Assembly: GCA_017634255.1 (NCBI GenBank) | Contig: JAGBNT010000005.1 | Span: 1 to 27,388, forward strand | Source of the DNA: Lachnospiraceae bacterium | GTDB lineage: Bacteria > Bacillota_A > Clostridia > Lachnospirales > Lachnospiraceae | Direction: 5' to 3' | Length of the DNA: 27,388 nt | Shown: piece after piece, positions 6,822 through 16,091 of the stretch | How positions within the stretch are numbered: the first letter of the stretch is position 1 | Layout: each line of letters starts with the position of its first letter | Translations under genes and position numbers: made by a program | Notes under the pieces: model-generated | The model's database searches: none | The model's input: only the letters and a program-made list of their open reading frames with translations | What the model was told of the DNA's origin: nothing

Positions 6822-9030
6822 AAGAGTTGGAAAAGAAAAAAAGAAGATAGATAAGGTCATACTGGATCTAAGCTCCTATTCCGGGCGCGATCTTTACAGC
6901 GAGGGCGCTGCAGAGGACGAGCTGCTCCGGATCGTGCGTACAAAGGATGCGAAGGAATATAACCGCGTAATAGCCGAGAGGGGAAGCTGGAATCTCCTAT
7001 ATCATCTTTCTCATATAAGGGAGAATATCGTAGACTTTCTACCCATCACAAAAAATGACAGCGTGCTTGAGGTAGGGGCGGGCTGCGGAGCCATAAGCGG
7101 TGCACTCGCGAGAAAGGCAGGACATGTCACTTCAATAGAGCTTTCCAAGAGGAGAAGCATTATCAATGCGGTTCGCAACAACTACGACAACCTGGAGATA
7201 AAGGTCGGGAATTTTCAGGATATAGAAAAAAGATTGCAGGACAAGTATGACTATATACTTCTCATTGGTGTATTAGAATACTCTGGTCTGTACATAGACG
7301 ATGAATACCCCTTTGACAGGATGCTTGAGATACTCCGGGAGAGGCTTGCCGAAGAGGGCAGGATAATAGCCGCCATAGAGAATAAATACGGGATGAAGTA
7401 CTTCGCGGGGGCGAAGGAGGACCATACCGGGGGATATTATGACGGGATAGAGGGCTACAGGGATACCGGCAGGGTACGCACCTTTTCCAAAAAGGAGCTT
7501 ATGGAGCTGGCGCAAAGAAACGGTCTGTCCGTCAGATTCATGTATCCCTATCCTGATTATAAGCTTCCGATAAGCATCTATTCTGATGAGAGGCTGCCCT
7601 TTAAGGGAGAGCTGACAGAATACGGGTTTAATTTCGACAGTGAGCGGCTCAGGCTTTTTTCGGAAAACGATGCTCTGGATTCCGCCGCTGACAGCGGGAT
7701 GTTCGGCGAATTTTCAAATTCCTTCCTCGTGGAAATGGGTGCAGGCAGCGATGCCGTCAATGGAGCGCTCGTTAAGAGCGGGGTAAAGGTTCTCTATTCG
7801 AAACATTCAAATGAGAGGGATCTTAAGTTTGCCATCAGAACGGATATAGTGGAGGGTCTCTTAGGGGACAGACGGGTCATGAAATATCCCTACAGCGACG
7901 AGGCAGTGCAGCATCTTAAGGTCATGCAGGCGCACTATCTAAGCCAGAGAACACTCTATGCGGACACTGACCTGGAGCCCAATACCTGCAGGATCATCAA
8001 TGACGAGGCAGGAAATTTCAAGGGACTGGAATTTGAGTATCTCGAGGGGAAAAACCTTGCGGAGGCATTTGACGGGCTGATAGAGGTCAGGAATCTGGAG
8101 GGAGCAGGGATAATGCTCCGTAAATATATTGATACCCTGAAATATCTGGCGGATGAGGAATATGTCGAAACACAGGAATTTAGGAGGGTATTCGGAGCCG
8201 TTAAGCTTCCCGCAGGAGAGCTTTGCATGAGCGTGACGAATATAGACCTCATCTTTTCCAACATCATAATAAATAACAGCTGGAATGTAATTGATTATGA
8301 GTGGACCTTCGATTTTCCTATACCGGTCAAATATGTCCTGTACAGGGCAATACATTACTATTTAAAAACTGCGGGAGAAAATGCTTTCGGAGAGCTCGAC
8401 CCATATCAGATGGCGGAGATTACCAAAGAGGAAAGGGCTATATTCAACAGGATGGAGCAGACCTTTCAAAGGTATATTTCCGGCGACCGCTTCACGCTTG
8501 TTACGCTAAATTCCATTTTTGGCAAGAACAACATACCGAGGGAAAGGGCGGTGCGCCTTGGAGGACTTGTAAAGCGTCCCGAAAGGGTAAAGCTTTATCT
8601 GGATTTCGGCGGAGGCTTTGACGAGGACAATACAAGGTATATAAATGCCGACCTTGAGAACGGGGATATTGTAAGCTTTGAGGTCATAATCCCGAAGAAC
8701 TGCGTGGCTCTCAGGATAGACCCGACAGATTATCCGTGTATGATAAAGGTGTTGAGCTTTACTGTAAACGGGAAGGACGCAGCAGTCCTGACTAACGGCA
8801 GTGTGTTCGACGACGGGGTTGTTTATTTTGATACTTCCGATCCCCAGTTTCTTGTAAGCAATACCTGGGCGGGAAACAGGGTGTCTATGGTTTATGAGAT
8901 AGGCGTGCTGGAGGAGAAGTTTGCCGGAGCTATAAATTCTCTTGTAAAGGAAAAGCGGGACAGGGAGAAGAGCCTAAAGGCCAGGATCAGACGCGAGGAG
9001 GAGCTGAAATACAGCAGGGTCAAGCTGTAG
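6805..9030 (+). CDS. Methyltransferase / kinase-like fusion, candidate WbdD-like chain terminator
   Basis: This 741-residue protein has several domains. Residues about 60-250 are a class I SAM-dependent methyltransferase: motif I VLEVGAGCGAISG (87-99), Glu112 for the ribose, and DYILLIGVLEY (149-159). Residues about 325-525 look like an APH/kinase fold: Lys360 after a beta strand, hinge FEYLEGKNL (410-418), catalytic-loop-like Asp481 and Asn486, and Asp497 in VIDYE. The usual HGD is NID here. Residues 590-700 are a beta-rich domain and 702-741 a highly charged helix. WbdD of E. coli O8/O9a has the same methyltransferase-kinase order and caps the O-antigen non-reducing end. The position next to an ATPase with a Wzt C-terminal domain supports that role. 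The methyltransferase call is firm; the kinase and capping roles are inferred. Confidence 0.75.
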   Translation: MTNRVKRVGKEKKKIDKVILDLSSYSGRDLYSEGAAEDELLRIVRTKDAKEYNRVIAERGSWNLLYHLSHIRENIVDFLPITKNDSVLEVGAGCGAISGALARKAGHVTSIELSKRRSIINAVRNNYDNLEIKVGNFQDIEKRLQDKYDYILLIGVLEYSGLYIDDEYPFDRMLEILRERLAEEGRIIAAIENKYGMKYFAGAKEDHTGGYYDGIEGYRDTGRVRTFSKKELMELAQRNGLSVRFMYPYPDYKLPISIYSDERLPFKGELTEYGFNFDSERLRLFSENDALDSAADSGMFGEFSNSFLVEMGAGSDAVNGALVKSGVKVLYSKHSNERDLKFAIRTDIVEGLLGDRRVMKYPYSDEAVQHLKVMQAHYLSQRTLYADTDLEPNTCRIINDEAGNFKGLEFEYLEGKNLAEAFDGLIEVRNLEGAGIMLRKYIDTLKYLADEEYVETQEFRRVFGAVKLPAGELCMSVTNIDLIFSNIIINNSWNVIDYEWTFDFPIPVKYVLYRAIHYYLKTAGENAFGELDPYQMAEITKEERAIFNRMEQTFQRYISGDRFTLVTLNSIFGKNNIPRERAVRLGGLVKRPERVKLYLDFGGGFDEDNTRYINADLENGDIVSFEVIIPKNCVALRIDPTDYPCMIKVLSFTVNGKDAAVLTNGSVFDDGVVYFDTSDPQFLVSNTWAGNRVSMVYEIGVLEEKFAGAINSLVKEKRDREKSLKARIRREEELKYSRVKL

Positions 9031-9039
9031 ACATACGCC

Positions 9040-11016
9040 ATGAACAGACGCGAGTATCTTGAAAGCATTGATATGTACGCCAATACGTACAGATATTGGA
9101 TAGAGGAAAACGAGCCGCGCGGCTATGCCCACAGTGCAGGTCTTAAGGGAGAGCAGGAGGCACTGGAGGAGCTGGAGGGGTTGTACGAGTTCTTTGAGCT
9201 GAAGGAGGGAGTGAGGGCAAACGGTTTTGCCCAGAGGGTTAAGAAGGAGCTGGCAGGGATTAAATATGACGCCGTCTATTTCGATGAGGATGTCATAGAT
9301 ACCACCCAATCGGGAGGAATGGCGGAGGCATTGAGGCGGTTTACTGGAAGAGGGGTTTTAAACAAGCGAAGAAGGGCTCCTTTTTTTAAGCCGGATTTCT
9401 CGCCTGATACGTTAAGAAGCTTTTATTATCCCGGGGGACTGACCCTTATTTCCCATGAGCTGGCAGAGAGGATAGCTGCAAAGAACGGCATAGCCTATGG
9501 GGAAAAGGCTGATGCCGAGATATCGGGGAACAGCCGCTCGGAAAAATTCAGCTATGGGAGCGCCGAATTTTTAAGGGAGTGCCTGCTTGAGGCGAAGGAG
9601 GTACTGCATATTCCCCAGGTGCTCTACCATACCTATGTAGAGGGAGATATCGAATACGAAGATACCGAATATGGAGAGGAAAGCGGCGCGCTTTCATTTA
9701 AAGATGACAGCATCACGGAGGAGACTGAGCAGGTATCGTGCGTTATTTTATCCAAGGACAATCCCGACCTTTTAAAGAAGTGCATCGAGGGTTTAAGGGA
9801 GAGTGAAAAGGCTGAGGGGCTTCGGATAAATATCGGCGTAGTCGATAACGGAAGCAGCGATGAAAACCGCATACTTCTTGAAGCTTTAGGGAAAAAGCTT
9901 AATTTTAAATACATTTATGAGAAGTCTGAATTTGTATATTCAAGGCTCAATAACCTCGGGGCATCGGTCATGAAGGAGAAGTTCCCGGACAATAAATATC
10001 TTCTGTTTTTAAATGATGATATTGAAATCCCCGAGGGAACTTTTTTTCTGCGCAAGATGATGGACACTGCCGGAAGGGAGCATGTGGGGGTGGTAGGGGT
10101 AAAGCTTCTGTATCCCGATGAGATAAGTATTCAGCATGTGGGAGTGACCCTGCTTAAAAGCGGTCCGTCCCATAAGCTCAACGGCTATTCCGACGAGGAG
10201 GAGTATTATCACGGTGTAAACGTCCGGGACATCAACGTTTTTTCGGTGACGGGAGCCTGTCTCATGCTAAGGCGGGAGCTGTTCGAGGTCTTAAGAGGCT
10301 TCGACGAGGCATATGCGGTGGGCTATACGGACACTGAGCTGTGCGTAAGGCTTCTGGTACAGGGCTACTACAATGTATGCCTGAACAGTGTGTACCTTAT
10401 CCATCATGAGGGTGCCAGCAGGGGCAATGACCTTGCCTCGAGAAATGCCACGGAGAGGCTTTTAGGGGAAAGAAGGATGTTTTACAGCCACTTCGGGGAT
10501 TTCTTAAGAACCGGAGACCCCTTTTATTCTCCGAACCTTACGGATACGGAGCTGGACTACACCATAAGGGCGAGGCTTCCGGGTAAGGATATACCCTTAA
10601 GCGGGGTAGAGGAGATAAACGAAAAATACAATCTCAAGGTTTCGCAGGGGGAGGGAGGAAAGCTTAAGTACTCTCTCGATTACTGCGGCTATGAGCTAAA
10701 TGACGAATACGGCAACGGGAATTTCTATGACATAAAGGGCTGGGCGTTTATAGACGGCTCCAAGGGGTATGATTACGAGAAGAGGCTTCTTTTAAAGCAG
10801 GGGGATAAGGTCTACCGGGTCAAGGCATACGATACCTACCGGGAGGACGTTCCGGAGGTATTCAGCAGAAAGGGTTTATACCTGTCAGGATTTGAGGCTA
10901 AGATAATTTCGAGCGAGCTTAAAGAGGGGGTATATACCGTTGCGCTCGCACTTATTAAAAATAAAACCAACAAAGGCTATTGCCGGGAGGATATATGCCG
11001 GATAGAGACGGTCTAG
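9040..11016 (+). CDS. GT2 glycosyltransferase with N-terminal half-domain and C-terminal beta domain
   Basis: This is a 658-residue cytoplasmic glycosyltransferase. Residues about 70-200 look like only the second half of a GT2 domain: YFDED (80-84), then FKPDFSPDTLRS (116-126), with no nucleotide-binding first half. Residues 231-480 are a complete GT2 domain: SCVILSKDNP, Asp269 in VVDNGS, NDD 325-327, the TGACLML acceptor-loop motif (404-410) and the TDTELC base region near 430. Residues about 545-658 form a small beta domain. No good Shine-Dalgarno precedes ATG 9040; an in-frame ATG at 9073 is an alternative. Relatives act in rhamnan and other wall polysaccharide synthesis, but the donor and linkage cannot be read. 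It overlaps the next gene by 22 bases. Confidence 0.85.
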   Translation: MNRREYLESIDMYANTYRYWIEENEPRGYAHSAGLKGEQEALEELEGLYEFFELKEGVRANGFAQRVKKELAGIKYDAVYFDEDVIDTTQSGGMAEALRRFTGRGVLNKRRRAPFFKPDFSPDTLRSFYYPGGLTLISHELAERIAAKNGIAYGEKADAEISGNSRSEKFSYGSAEFLRECLLEAKEVLHIPQVLYHTYVEGDIEYEDTEYGEESGALSFKDDSITEETEQVSCVILSKDNPDLLKKCIEGLRESEKAEGLRINIGVVDNGSSDENRILLEALGKKLNFKYIYEKSEFVYSRLNNLGASVMKEKFPDNKYLLFLNDDIEIPEGTFFLRKMMDTAGREHVGVVGVKLLYPDEISIQHVGVTLLKSGPSHKLNGYSDEEEYYHGVNVRDINVFSVTGACLMLRRELFEVLRGFDEAYAVGYTDTELCVRLLVQGYYNVCLNSVYLIHHEGASRGNDLASRNATERLLGERRMFYSHFGDFLRTGDPFYSPNLTDTELDYTIRARLPGKDIPLSGVEEINEKYNLKVSQGEGGKLKYSLDYCGYELNDEYGNGNFYDIKGWAFIDGSKGYDYEKRLLLKQGDKVYRVKAYDTYREDVPEVFSRKGLYLSGFEAKIISSELKEGVYTVALALIKNKTNKGYCREDICRIETV

Positions 11017-13034
11017 GGCTTGAAAATTATTATAAGGATCTGTACGAGAGCGAAGTAAAGAAGAGAGAGGAGCTTACCAGGGAGCTCGTTCGCGTTGAGG
11101 AGGAAAATGCCGAGCTTCACAGGAAGATAGACACCCTTAAGAGCTCGTTTATGTTTAAGCTGATAAAGCCTTTCAGGAATATGTGGGCGAGGCTTAAAAA
11201 CGCATTTATCAGGGTGAAGAGATACGGGAATCTCCGCAATGTGATAGAGAAGCTTAAGTCCAAGAGGGTGGAGATGAGCGCCTATAAGCGCTACGGCACC
11301 CGGTCGCTTCCCGACGAGGAGACCAGAAAGGCTCAGGAAAATCATAAATTCAGCGAGGAGCATATTTTTTCTATCCTCGTCCCGCTCTACAACACACCCG
11401 AGAAATACCTGAGGGAGATGATAGAGAGCGTAACAGCCCAGACATATTCCGGGTGGCAGCTGGTACTGTCTGACGGTTCCGACGATGAACATCCGGAGGT
11501 GGGGAGGATAGTTAGGGAGTACATAGATAAGGATGCAGGGATTAGCCCGACGGGAAAGAGCAGGATAGCGTATAAGAAGATAAAAAACCAGGGCATATCG
11601 GGAAATACGAACGAGTGTTATGAAATGGTCGAGGGCGATTATATTGGGTTATGCGATCACGACGACCTGCTCCATCCCTGTGCGCTCTTTTATTACATGC
11701 AGCGAATAGAAGAGACGGGGGCGGATTTTATATACTGTGACGAAGCCACCTTCCGGGGTGAGTCGATAAACAATATGATAACACTGCATTTTAAACCGGA
11801 ATTTGCCATAGATAACCTCTGCGCGAACAATTATATATGCCACTTTTCGGTATTTAAGAAGAGCCTTGCCGAGGAGGCGGGACCGTTCAGGAGTGAATGT
11901 GACGGGGCGCAGGATCACGATATGATCTTAAGACTTACCGCGAGGGCAAAGCGGATAGAACATGTACCAAAGATACTGTATTACTGGAGAAGCCATGAGG
12001 GCTCTACCGCGGCGGACATCAATGCCAAGACCTATGCGATAGAAGCGGCTAAAAGAGCCGTGGGTTCCTACCTTGAGTCAAAGGGCTTTGAGGGCTTTGA
12101 GATAGAAAGCACCAAGGCTTTCGCAACTATATTCAGGATAAGGTATGCACTTAAGGAGAAGGCAAAAATCAGCATCATAATTCCTAGCTGCGACCATGCC
12201 GGCGACCTTAAGAGGTGTGTGGATTCCATAATCACAAGGTCGTCTTACGACAATTACGAGATAGTTGTGGTTGAAAATAACAGCACTGATGAGAAGACAT
12301 TCCAGTACTATGAGGAGCTTAAAAAGGCTCCGGTGGTCAAGGTCGTAACGTATGAGGCTGCAAAGGGTGAGGGCTTTAACTTTTCAAAGCTCATCAACTT
12401 CGGTGCAGCAAATTCCAGCGGAGAATATCTACTGTTATTAAATAACGATACTGAGGTCATTACGAGGGACTGGCTCGAAGAGCTCCTGATGTTCGCCCAG
12501 AGGGAGGATGTAGGGGCGGTGGGCTGCAAGCTCTACTACGAGGATTATTCGATACAGCATGCCGGAATAGTGATAGGGCTCGGCGCCCACAGGACTGCGG
12601 GGCATACGCATTACAGGCTGTCCAAGGATAACCTGGGATATATGGGGAGGCTCTGGTATGCGCAGGATGTATCAGCGGTCACGGGAGCCTGCCTTATGGT
12701 GAGCCGGAAGGACTTTGACGAGGCCGGGGGACTGGACGAGTCCTTTGCGGTCGCCTTAAACGACGTGGATTTCTGCCTCAGGCTCAGGCAGAAGGGGAGA
12801 CTCAATATCTTTACTCCCTTTGCGGAGCTTTTCCACTACGAGTCGGCTTCGAGGGGGAACGATACGGACGGCTCCTCCGAAGCGCGCTCAAAGCGCTACG
12901 ATGAGGAGGCGGAGAGGTTCAGGAGCAGATGGAAGAAGGAGCTGGAGCAGGGCGATCCGTATTACAATCCGAATTTTTCTCTGGATTACAGCAATTACAG
13001 GCTGGAAACCAACGTTGCGATGGTTTCGGATTAG
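10995..13034 (+). CDS. Tandem GT2 glycosyltransferase with N-terminal coiled coil
   Basis: This 679-residue protein has two GT2 domains. Residues about 10-50 form a charged heptad-like helix, followed by an amphipathic basic segment (50-75) that may sit on the membrane. Domain 1 spans 123-335, with FSILVPLYNT, LSDGSDD, DHDD (221-224) and QDHDM (306-310). Domain 2 spans 391-600, with ISIIIPSCD, VVENNSTD, NND 483-485, a TGACLM loop and the NDVDFCLR base motif. This layout fits a dual-activity polymerase or an enzyme adding two residues. The frame opens with a TTG at 10980, but ATG 10995 is preferred because GGGAGG at 10985-10990 lies 4 bases before it. A promoter and phosphoglucomutase gene follow. 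Confidence 0.88.
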   Translation: MPDRDGLGLENYYKDLYESEVKKREELTRELVRVEEENAELHRKIDTLKSSFMFKLIKPFRNMWARLKNAFIRVKRYGNLRNVIEKLKSKRVEMSAYKRYGTRSLPDEETRKAQENHKFSEEHIFSILVPLYNTPEKYLREMIESVTAQTYSGWQLVLSDGSDDEHPEVGRIVREYIDKDAGISPTGKSRIAYKKIKNQGISGNTNECYEMVEGDYIGLCDHDDLLHPCALFYYMQRIEETGADFIYCDEATFRGESINNMITLHFKPEFAIDNLCANNYICHFSVFKKSLAEEAGPFRSECDGAQDHDMILRLTARAKRIEHVPKILYYWRSHEGSTAADINAKTYAIEAAKRAVGSYLESKGFEGFEIESTKAFATIFRIRYALKEKAKISIIIPSCDHAGDLKRCVDSIITRSSYDNYEIVVVENNSTDEKTFQYYEELKKAPVVKVVTYEAAKGEGFNFSKLINFGAANSSGEYLLLLNNDTEVITRDWLEELLMFAQREDVGAVGCKLYYEDYSIQHAGIVIGLGAHRTAGHTHYRLSKDNLGYMGRLWYAQDVSAVTGACLMVSRKDFDEAGGLDESFAVALNDVDFCLRLRQKGRLNIFTPFAELFHYESASRGNDTDGSSEARSKRYDEEAERFRSRWKKELEQGDPYYNPNFSLDYSNYRLETNVAMVSD

Positions 13035-13074
13035 ACCTATTTGTGTTATAATACCATAAATCTTTTCCTATAAT
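13024..13074 (+). promoter_or_regulatory. Candidate promoter(s) for phosphoglucomutase
   Basis: The 64-base gap between the tandem GT2 gene and pgm is AT-rich and holds two perfect TATAAT hexamers, at 13047-13052 and 13069-13074. The first is an extended -10 (TG at 13044-13045, one base, TATAAT), which can work with a poor -35; the region 17 bases upstream (about 13024) is only a weak match to TTGACA. The second has no convincing -35. No terminator is seen in the gap, so pgm may be read both from upstream and from its own start. This is pattern evidence only. Confidence 0.5.
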
Positions 13075-13098
13075 GAAATACAGGGGGTGTATATTGCT

Positions 13099-14823
13099 AT
13101 GGACTATATGAAAGCTTATGAGTATTGGTTAAATGATCCGTACTTTGATGCACAGACAAAGAAGGAGCTGGAAGGCATCCGCGGTAACGAGAAGGAGATC
13201 GAGGACAGGTTTTACAAGGATCTCGAATTTGGTACCGGCGGGTTAAGAGGCGTTATCGGCGCCGGCTCGAACAGGATGAATGTCTATACAGTAAGGAGGG
13301 CATCACAGGGTCTTGCGAATTTCATTCTTAAAGAGGGAACCCAGGCAAAGGGAGTTGCCATCGCCTATGACTGCCGTTTCATGAGTCCTGAATTTGCGGA
13401 TGTTGCGGCGCTGTGCCTGGCTGCAAACGGGATAAAAGCCTATGTTTTTGACAGCCTCCGTCCTACACCGGAGCTTTCATTCGCTCTTAGGACACTGGGA
13501 TGTACGGCAGGCATCGTGGTTACGGCAAGCCATAATCCGCCCGAATATAACGGCTACAAGGTATACTGGGAGGACGGCGCACAGGTGGCTGCTCCCCGTG
13601 ACAAGGCAATAATAGATGAGGTTAACGCAGTCGGCGATTATTCCAACGCAAAGACGATGGATATTGAAGAGGCAAAGGCGAAGGGACTTTATGAGGTCAT
13701 AGGCAAGGAGATCGACGACAAGTATATCGCGGAGTTAAAGAAGCTGATCATCCATCCCGAGATAATCGAGGAGATGGCAAATGATATCAAGATAGTTTAT
13801 ACACCCTTCCACGGAACGGGCAATGTTCCGGTACAGAGGATACTTAAGGAGCTGGGCTTTAAGAATGTGTATGTGGTTCCCGAGCAGGAGGAGCCGGATC
13901 CGAAGTTTACGACCCTTGACTATCCCAATCCCGAGGACCCCAAGGCCTTTGAGTATGCCCTGAGGCTTGCAAAGGAGAAGGGAGCGGATATAGTTATGGC
14001 TACCGACCCCGACGCGGACAGGCTGGGAGTTTATTCCATCGACGGCAATACCGGAGAGTATCAGTGCTTTACCGGAAATATGTCCGGCATGCTCATAGCG
14101 GAGTACAGGATAAGGGAGCTCGCAGCCATGGGTAAGCTGCCTAAGAACGGTGCTTTCGTCAAGACTATAGTTACAACAAATCTCGCCGATCCTGTGGCAG
14201 AGGACTACGGTCTTAAGCTTATCGAGGTGCTTACCGGGTTCAAGTATATAGGCGAGCAGATCAAGCTTTTTGAACAGAATCATTCCAACGAGTACGTCTT
14301 CGGCTTTGAAGAGAGCTATGGCTGCCTCGTAGGGACACATGCCAGGGATAAGGACGCGATCGTAGCGGTTATGTGCCTTGCGGAGACCGCAGCCTATGCA
14401 AAGAAGCACGGCAGGACCTTATGGGATGAGATGATAAGGATATATGACAAGTACGGATATTATAAAGAGGGCATCCATACCGTTACCTTAAAGGGTGTGG
14501 ACGGCGCAGAGCAGATAAAGAATATAATGGAGAAGATCAGAAATAACCCGCCGAAGGAGTTCGGAGCCCTCAAGGTTAAGGAATTTAGGGACTATGATGC
14601 AGATACGACCCTGAACCTTGAAACAGGGGAAAAGGGCAAGACAGGACTGCCGAAATCCAATGTCCTGTATTTCGATCTGGAGAATAATTCATGGTGCTGC
14701 GTTCGTCCTTCGGGGACGGAGCCCAAGATAAAGTTCTACATGGGCGTTAAGGGAACCTCGCTGGAGGATGCTCAGGAAAGATTAGAGACGCTTAAGAAGG
14801 ACGTAATCGACAGACTTGCATGA
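13099..14823 (+). CDS. pgm: Phosphoglucomutase / phosphomannomutase (alpha-D-phosphohexomutase)
   Basis: This 574-residue enzyme interconverts hexose 6-phosphate and hexose 1-phosphate, supplying glucose-1-phosphate for RfbA and other nucleotide sugars. The phosphoserine loop TASHNPP is at residues 142-148 (Ser144). The magnesium site DPDADR is at 303-308, the sugar-specificity loop GFEESYG follows, and the C-terminal phosphate-binding loop RPSGTEPK is present. The FGTGGLRG motif at 44-51 is typical of the long PGM/PMM group, and length is normal. The frame opens with GTG at 13087, but ATG 13099 is preferred: AGGGGG at 13082-13087 is 11 bases upstream and the product starts MDYMKAY. It looks like a housekeeping gene inside the cluster and ends in an ATGA overlap with the next gene. 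Confidence 0.94.
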   Translation: MDYMKAYEYWLNDPYFDAQTKKELEGIRGNEKEIEDRFYKDLEFGTGGLRGVIGAGSNRMNVYTVRRASQGLANFILKEGTQAKGVAIAYDCRFMSPEFADVAALCLAANGIKAYVFDSLRPTPELSFALRTLGCTAGIVVTASHNPPEYNGYKVYWEDGAQVAAPRDKAIIDEVNAVGDYSNAKTMDIEEAKAKGLYEVIGKEIDDKYIAELKKLIIHPEIIEEMANDIKIVYTPFHGTGNVPVQRILKELGFKNVYVVPEQEEPDPKFTTLDYPNPEDPKAFEYALRLAKEKGADIVMATDPDADRLGVYSIDGNTGEYQCFTGNMSGMLIAEYRIRELAAMGKLPKNGAFVKTIVTTNLADPVAEDYGLKLIEVLTGFKYIGEQIKLFEQNHSNEYVFGFEESYGCLVGTHARDKDAIVAVMCLAETAAYAKKHGRTLWDEMIRIYDKYGYYKEGIHTVTLKGVDGAEQIKNIMEKIRNNPPKEFGALKVKEFRDYDADTTLNLETGEKGKTGLPKSNVLYFDLENNSWCCVRPSGTEPKIKFYMGVKGTSLEDAQERLETLKKDVIDRLA

Positions 14824-16091
14824 GTGATAAGAAAAAAACAGGTACGGTCAACAGGGCGGCATTTTTAGTGCTGCTCCTGCTGACCGTGCTTGCGGTTATC
14901 TCCATATTCGCAGGGATAAGGAATGCCGCGAGATATTCTCAGGATTTCCAGTACGATGCGGCACGCGCACTTATGAAGGGTGTAGACCCTTACGTTTTAA
15001 GTGAGCTGAGCCGGGAGAAGCCGCTTCCCGACGCCTGGTACGAGGGAATAAAAAGGGCGGGGCTTGAGCCGTTTTATGAATATTACGAGAGTATAGACGC
15101 TCCGCAGAAGATGGAGGCAAACCAGTTTCCGAGCCTTCTGTACCTGCTGGAGCCGGTGGCGGTCATGCCCTTTAAAGCCGCAAGGATATGCTGGCTCATA
15201 TTAAACCTTTTATTCACCGCAGCGATCATATTCCTTTTGAGAAAAACCTTTCTTAAGAATACGGACAAAAAAATGTTTGCGGTGCTAAGCTGCCTGATGA
15301 TAGCCGGAACTCCGTGGAGGAACCAGCTGGGTGTGGGACAGCATACATTGTTTTCCTTTGCCTTTTTCCTTCTAGCTGTCTGGCTCTCAGAGCTGTCCGG
15401 TATCGTACTGATCTCCGGGGACGGCAGAAATGCAGGGCGGGATTGTACAAGGCTTAGGGTTATTTCAGGACTTGTGCTTGCGGTTTCGTATTTTAAGTAC
15501 ACGCTTACTGCTCCCCTTGCGCTTTATTTTGTGTATAAAAGGCGATGGAAGGAGCTCATTATATCGGTAATCCCCCATATTGCCGGCACGGCAGCCGCAG
15601 CCCTTTCTCTGGGGGAACCGGTTTTACAGATGATAATAAAGCCGCTTAAGGTATCGATGGCACTTTCGGGAGAGGGAAGCCTGGATATAGGGGCAATGCT
15701 CGGCGGGGGCAGGGCTGCCATGATCGCCAGCCTGGCAGTAATGCTGGTGCTGGTGATACTTGCCTTTGTATTTCCCGACGGAAGAGATGAAATATTCTTC
15801 TCGGCAGTGCTTCTTTTGGGCCTGGTCTTTACCTACCACAGGACCTATGACTTTTTCGTGCTTATAGCGGTCTATGGAGGGGTAAATGCTGCGGGACTTA
15901 TAAAGGAAAACAGCTCAGGCAGGATATTAAAGGGGCTTTACGCCCTGCTGCTCCTATACATATTTTTCGGTCTGAGATTTTTCCATGAAAGCCCGGCATC
16001 GGTCATGGCAGCTGCGTTTTTTTACTATGCATTTACATTATTCTTTTTGCTTTCGGGGTTGAGAAAGTATGAAAGTCATGTCGATACATGA
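14820..16091 (+). CDS. GT87-family membrane glycosyltransferase (DUF2029)
   Basis: This 423-residue integral membrane protein has about ten hydrophobic helices. The first loop contains SQDFQYDAARALMKGVDPY (40-58), the Asp-containing signature of the GT87/DUF2029 family, which uses polyprenyl-phosphate sugars outside the membrane. A YHRTYDFF motif lies late in the protein. It overlaps the pgm stop by ATGA, so translation is probably coupled; no close Shine-Dalgarno is seen. The last residues and the stop codon lie inside a perfect 11-bp stem-loop, so its C-terminus may have been reshaped by the hairpin element that follows. With the next two genes it fits a three-part decoration system. The acceptor and sugar are unknown. 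Confidence 0.8.
   Translation: MSDKKKTGTVNRAAFLVLLLLTVLAVISIFAGIRNAARYSQDFQYDAARALMKGVDPYVLSELSREKPLPDAWYEGIKRAGLEPFYEYYESIDAPQKMEANQFPSLLYLLEPVAVMPFKAARICWLILNLLFTAAIIFLLRKTFLKNTDKKMFAVLSCLMIAGTPWRNQLGVGQHTLFSFAFFLLAVWLSELSGIVLISGDGRNAGRDCTRLRVISGLVLAVSYFKYTLTAPLALYFVYKRRWKELIISVIPHIAGTAAAALSLGEPVLQMIIKPLKVSMALSGEGSLDIGAMLGGGRAAMIASLAVMLVLVILAFVFPDGRDEIFFSAVLLLGLVFTYHRTYDFFVLIAVYGGVNAAGLIKENSSGRILKGLYALLLLYIFFGLRFFHESPASVMAAAFFYYAFTLFFLLSGLRKYESHVDT

Noticed and set aside
8301..8621. 106-codon + strand frame inside the methyltransferase/kinase gene
   Set aside because: It is out of frame within a conserved coding region, has no ribosome-binding site and no recognisable product.
10980..10994. 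TTG start 15 bases upstream of the tandem GT2 ATG
   Set aside because: The GGGAGG Shine-Dalgarno lies between TTG and ATG 10995, so it serves the ATG.
13735..14409. 224-codon open frame on the minus strand inside pgm
   Set aside because: It is fully antisense to a strongly recognised phosphoglucomutase, and its translation matches no family; it is a shadow frame. The same holds for 20669-21343 minus and the other antisense frames.
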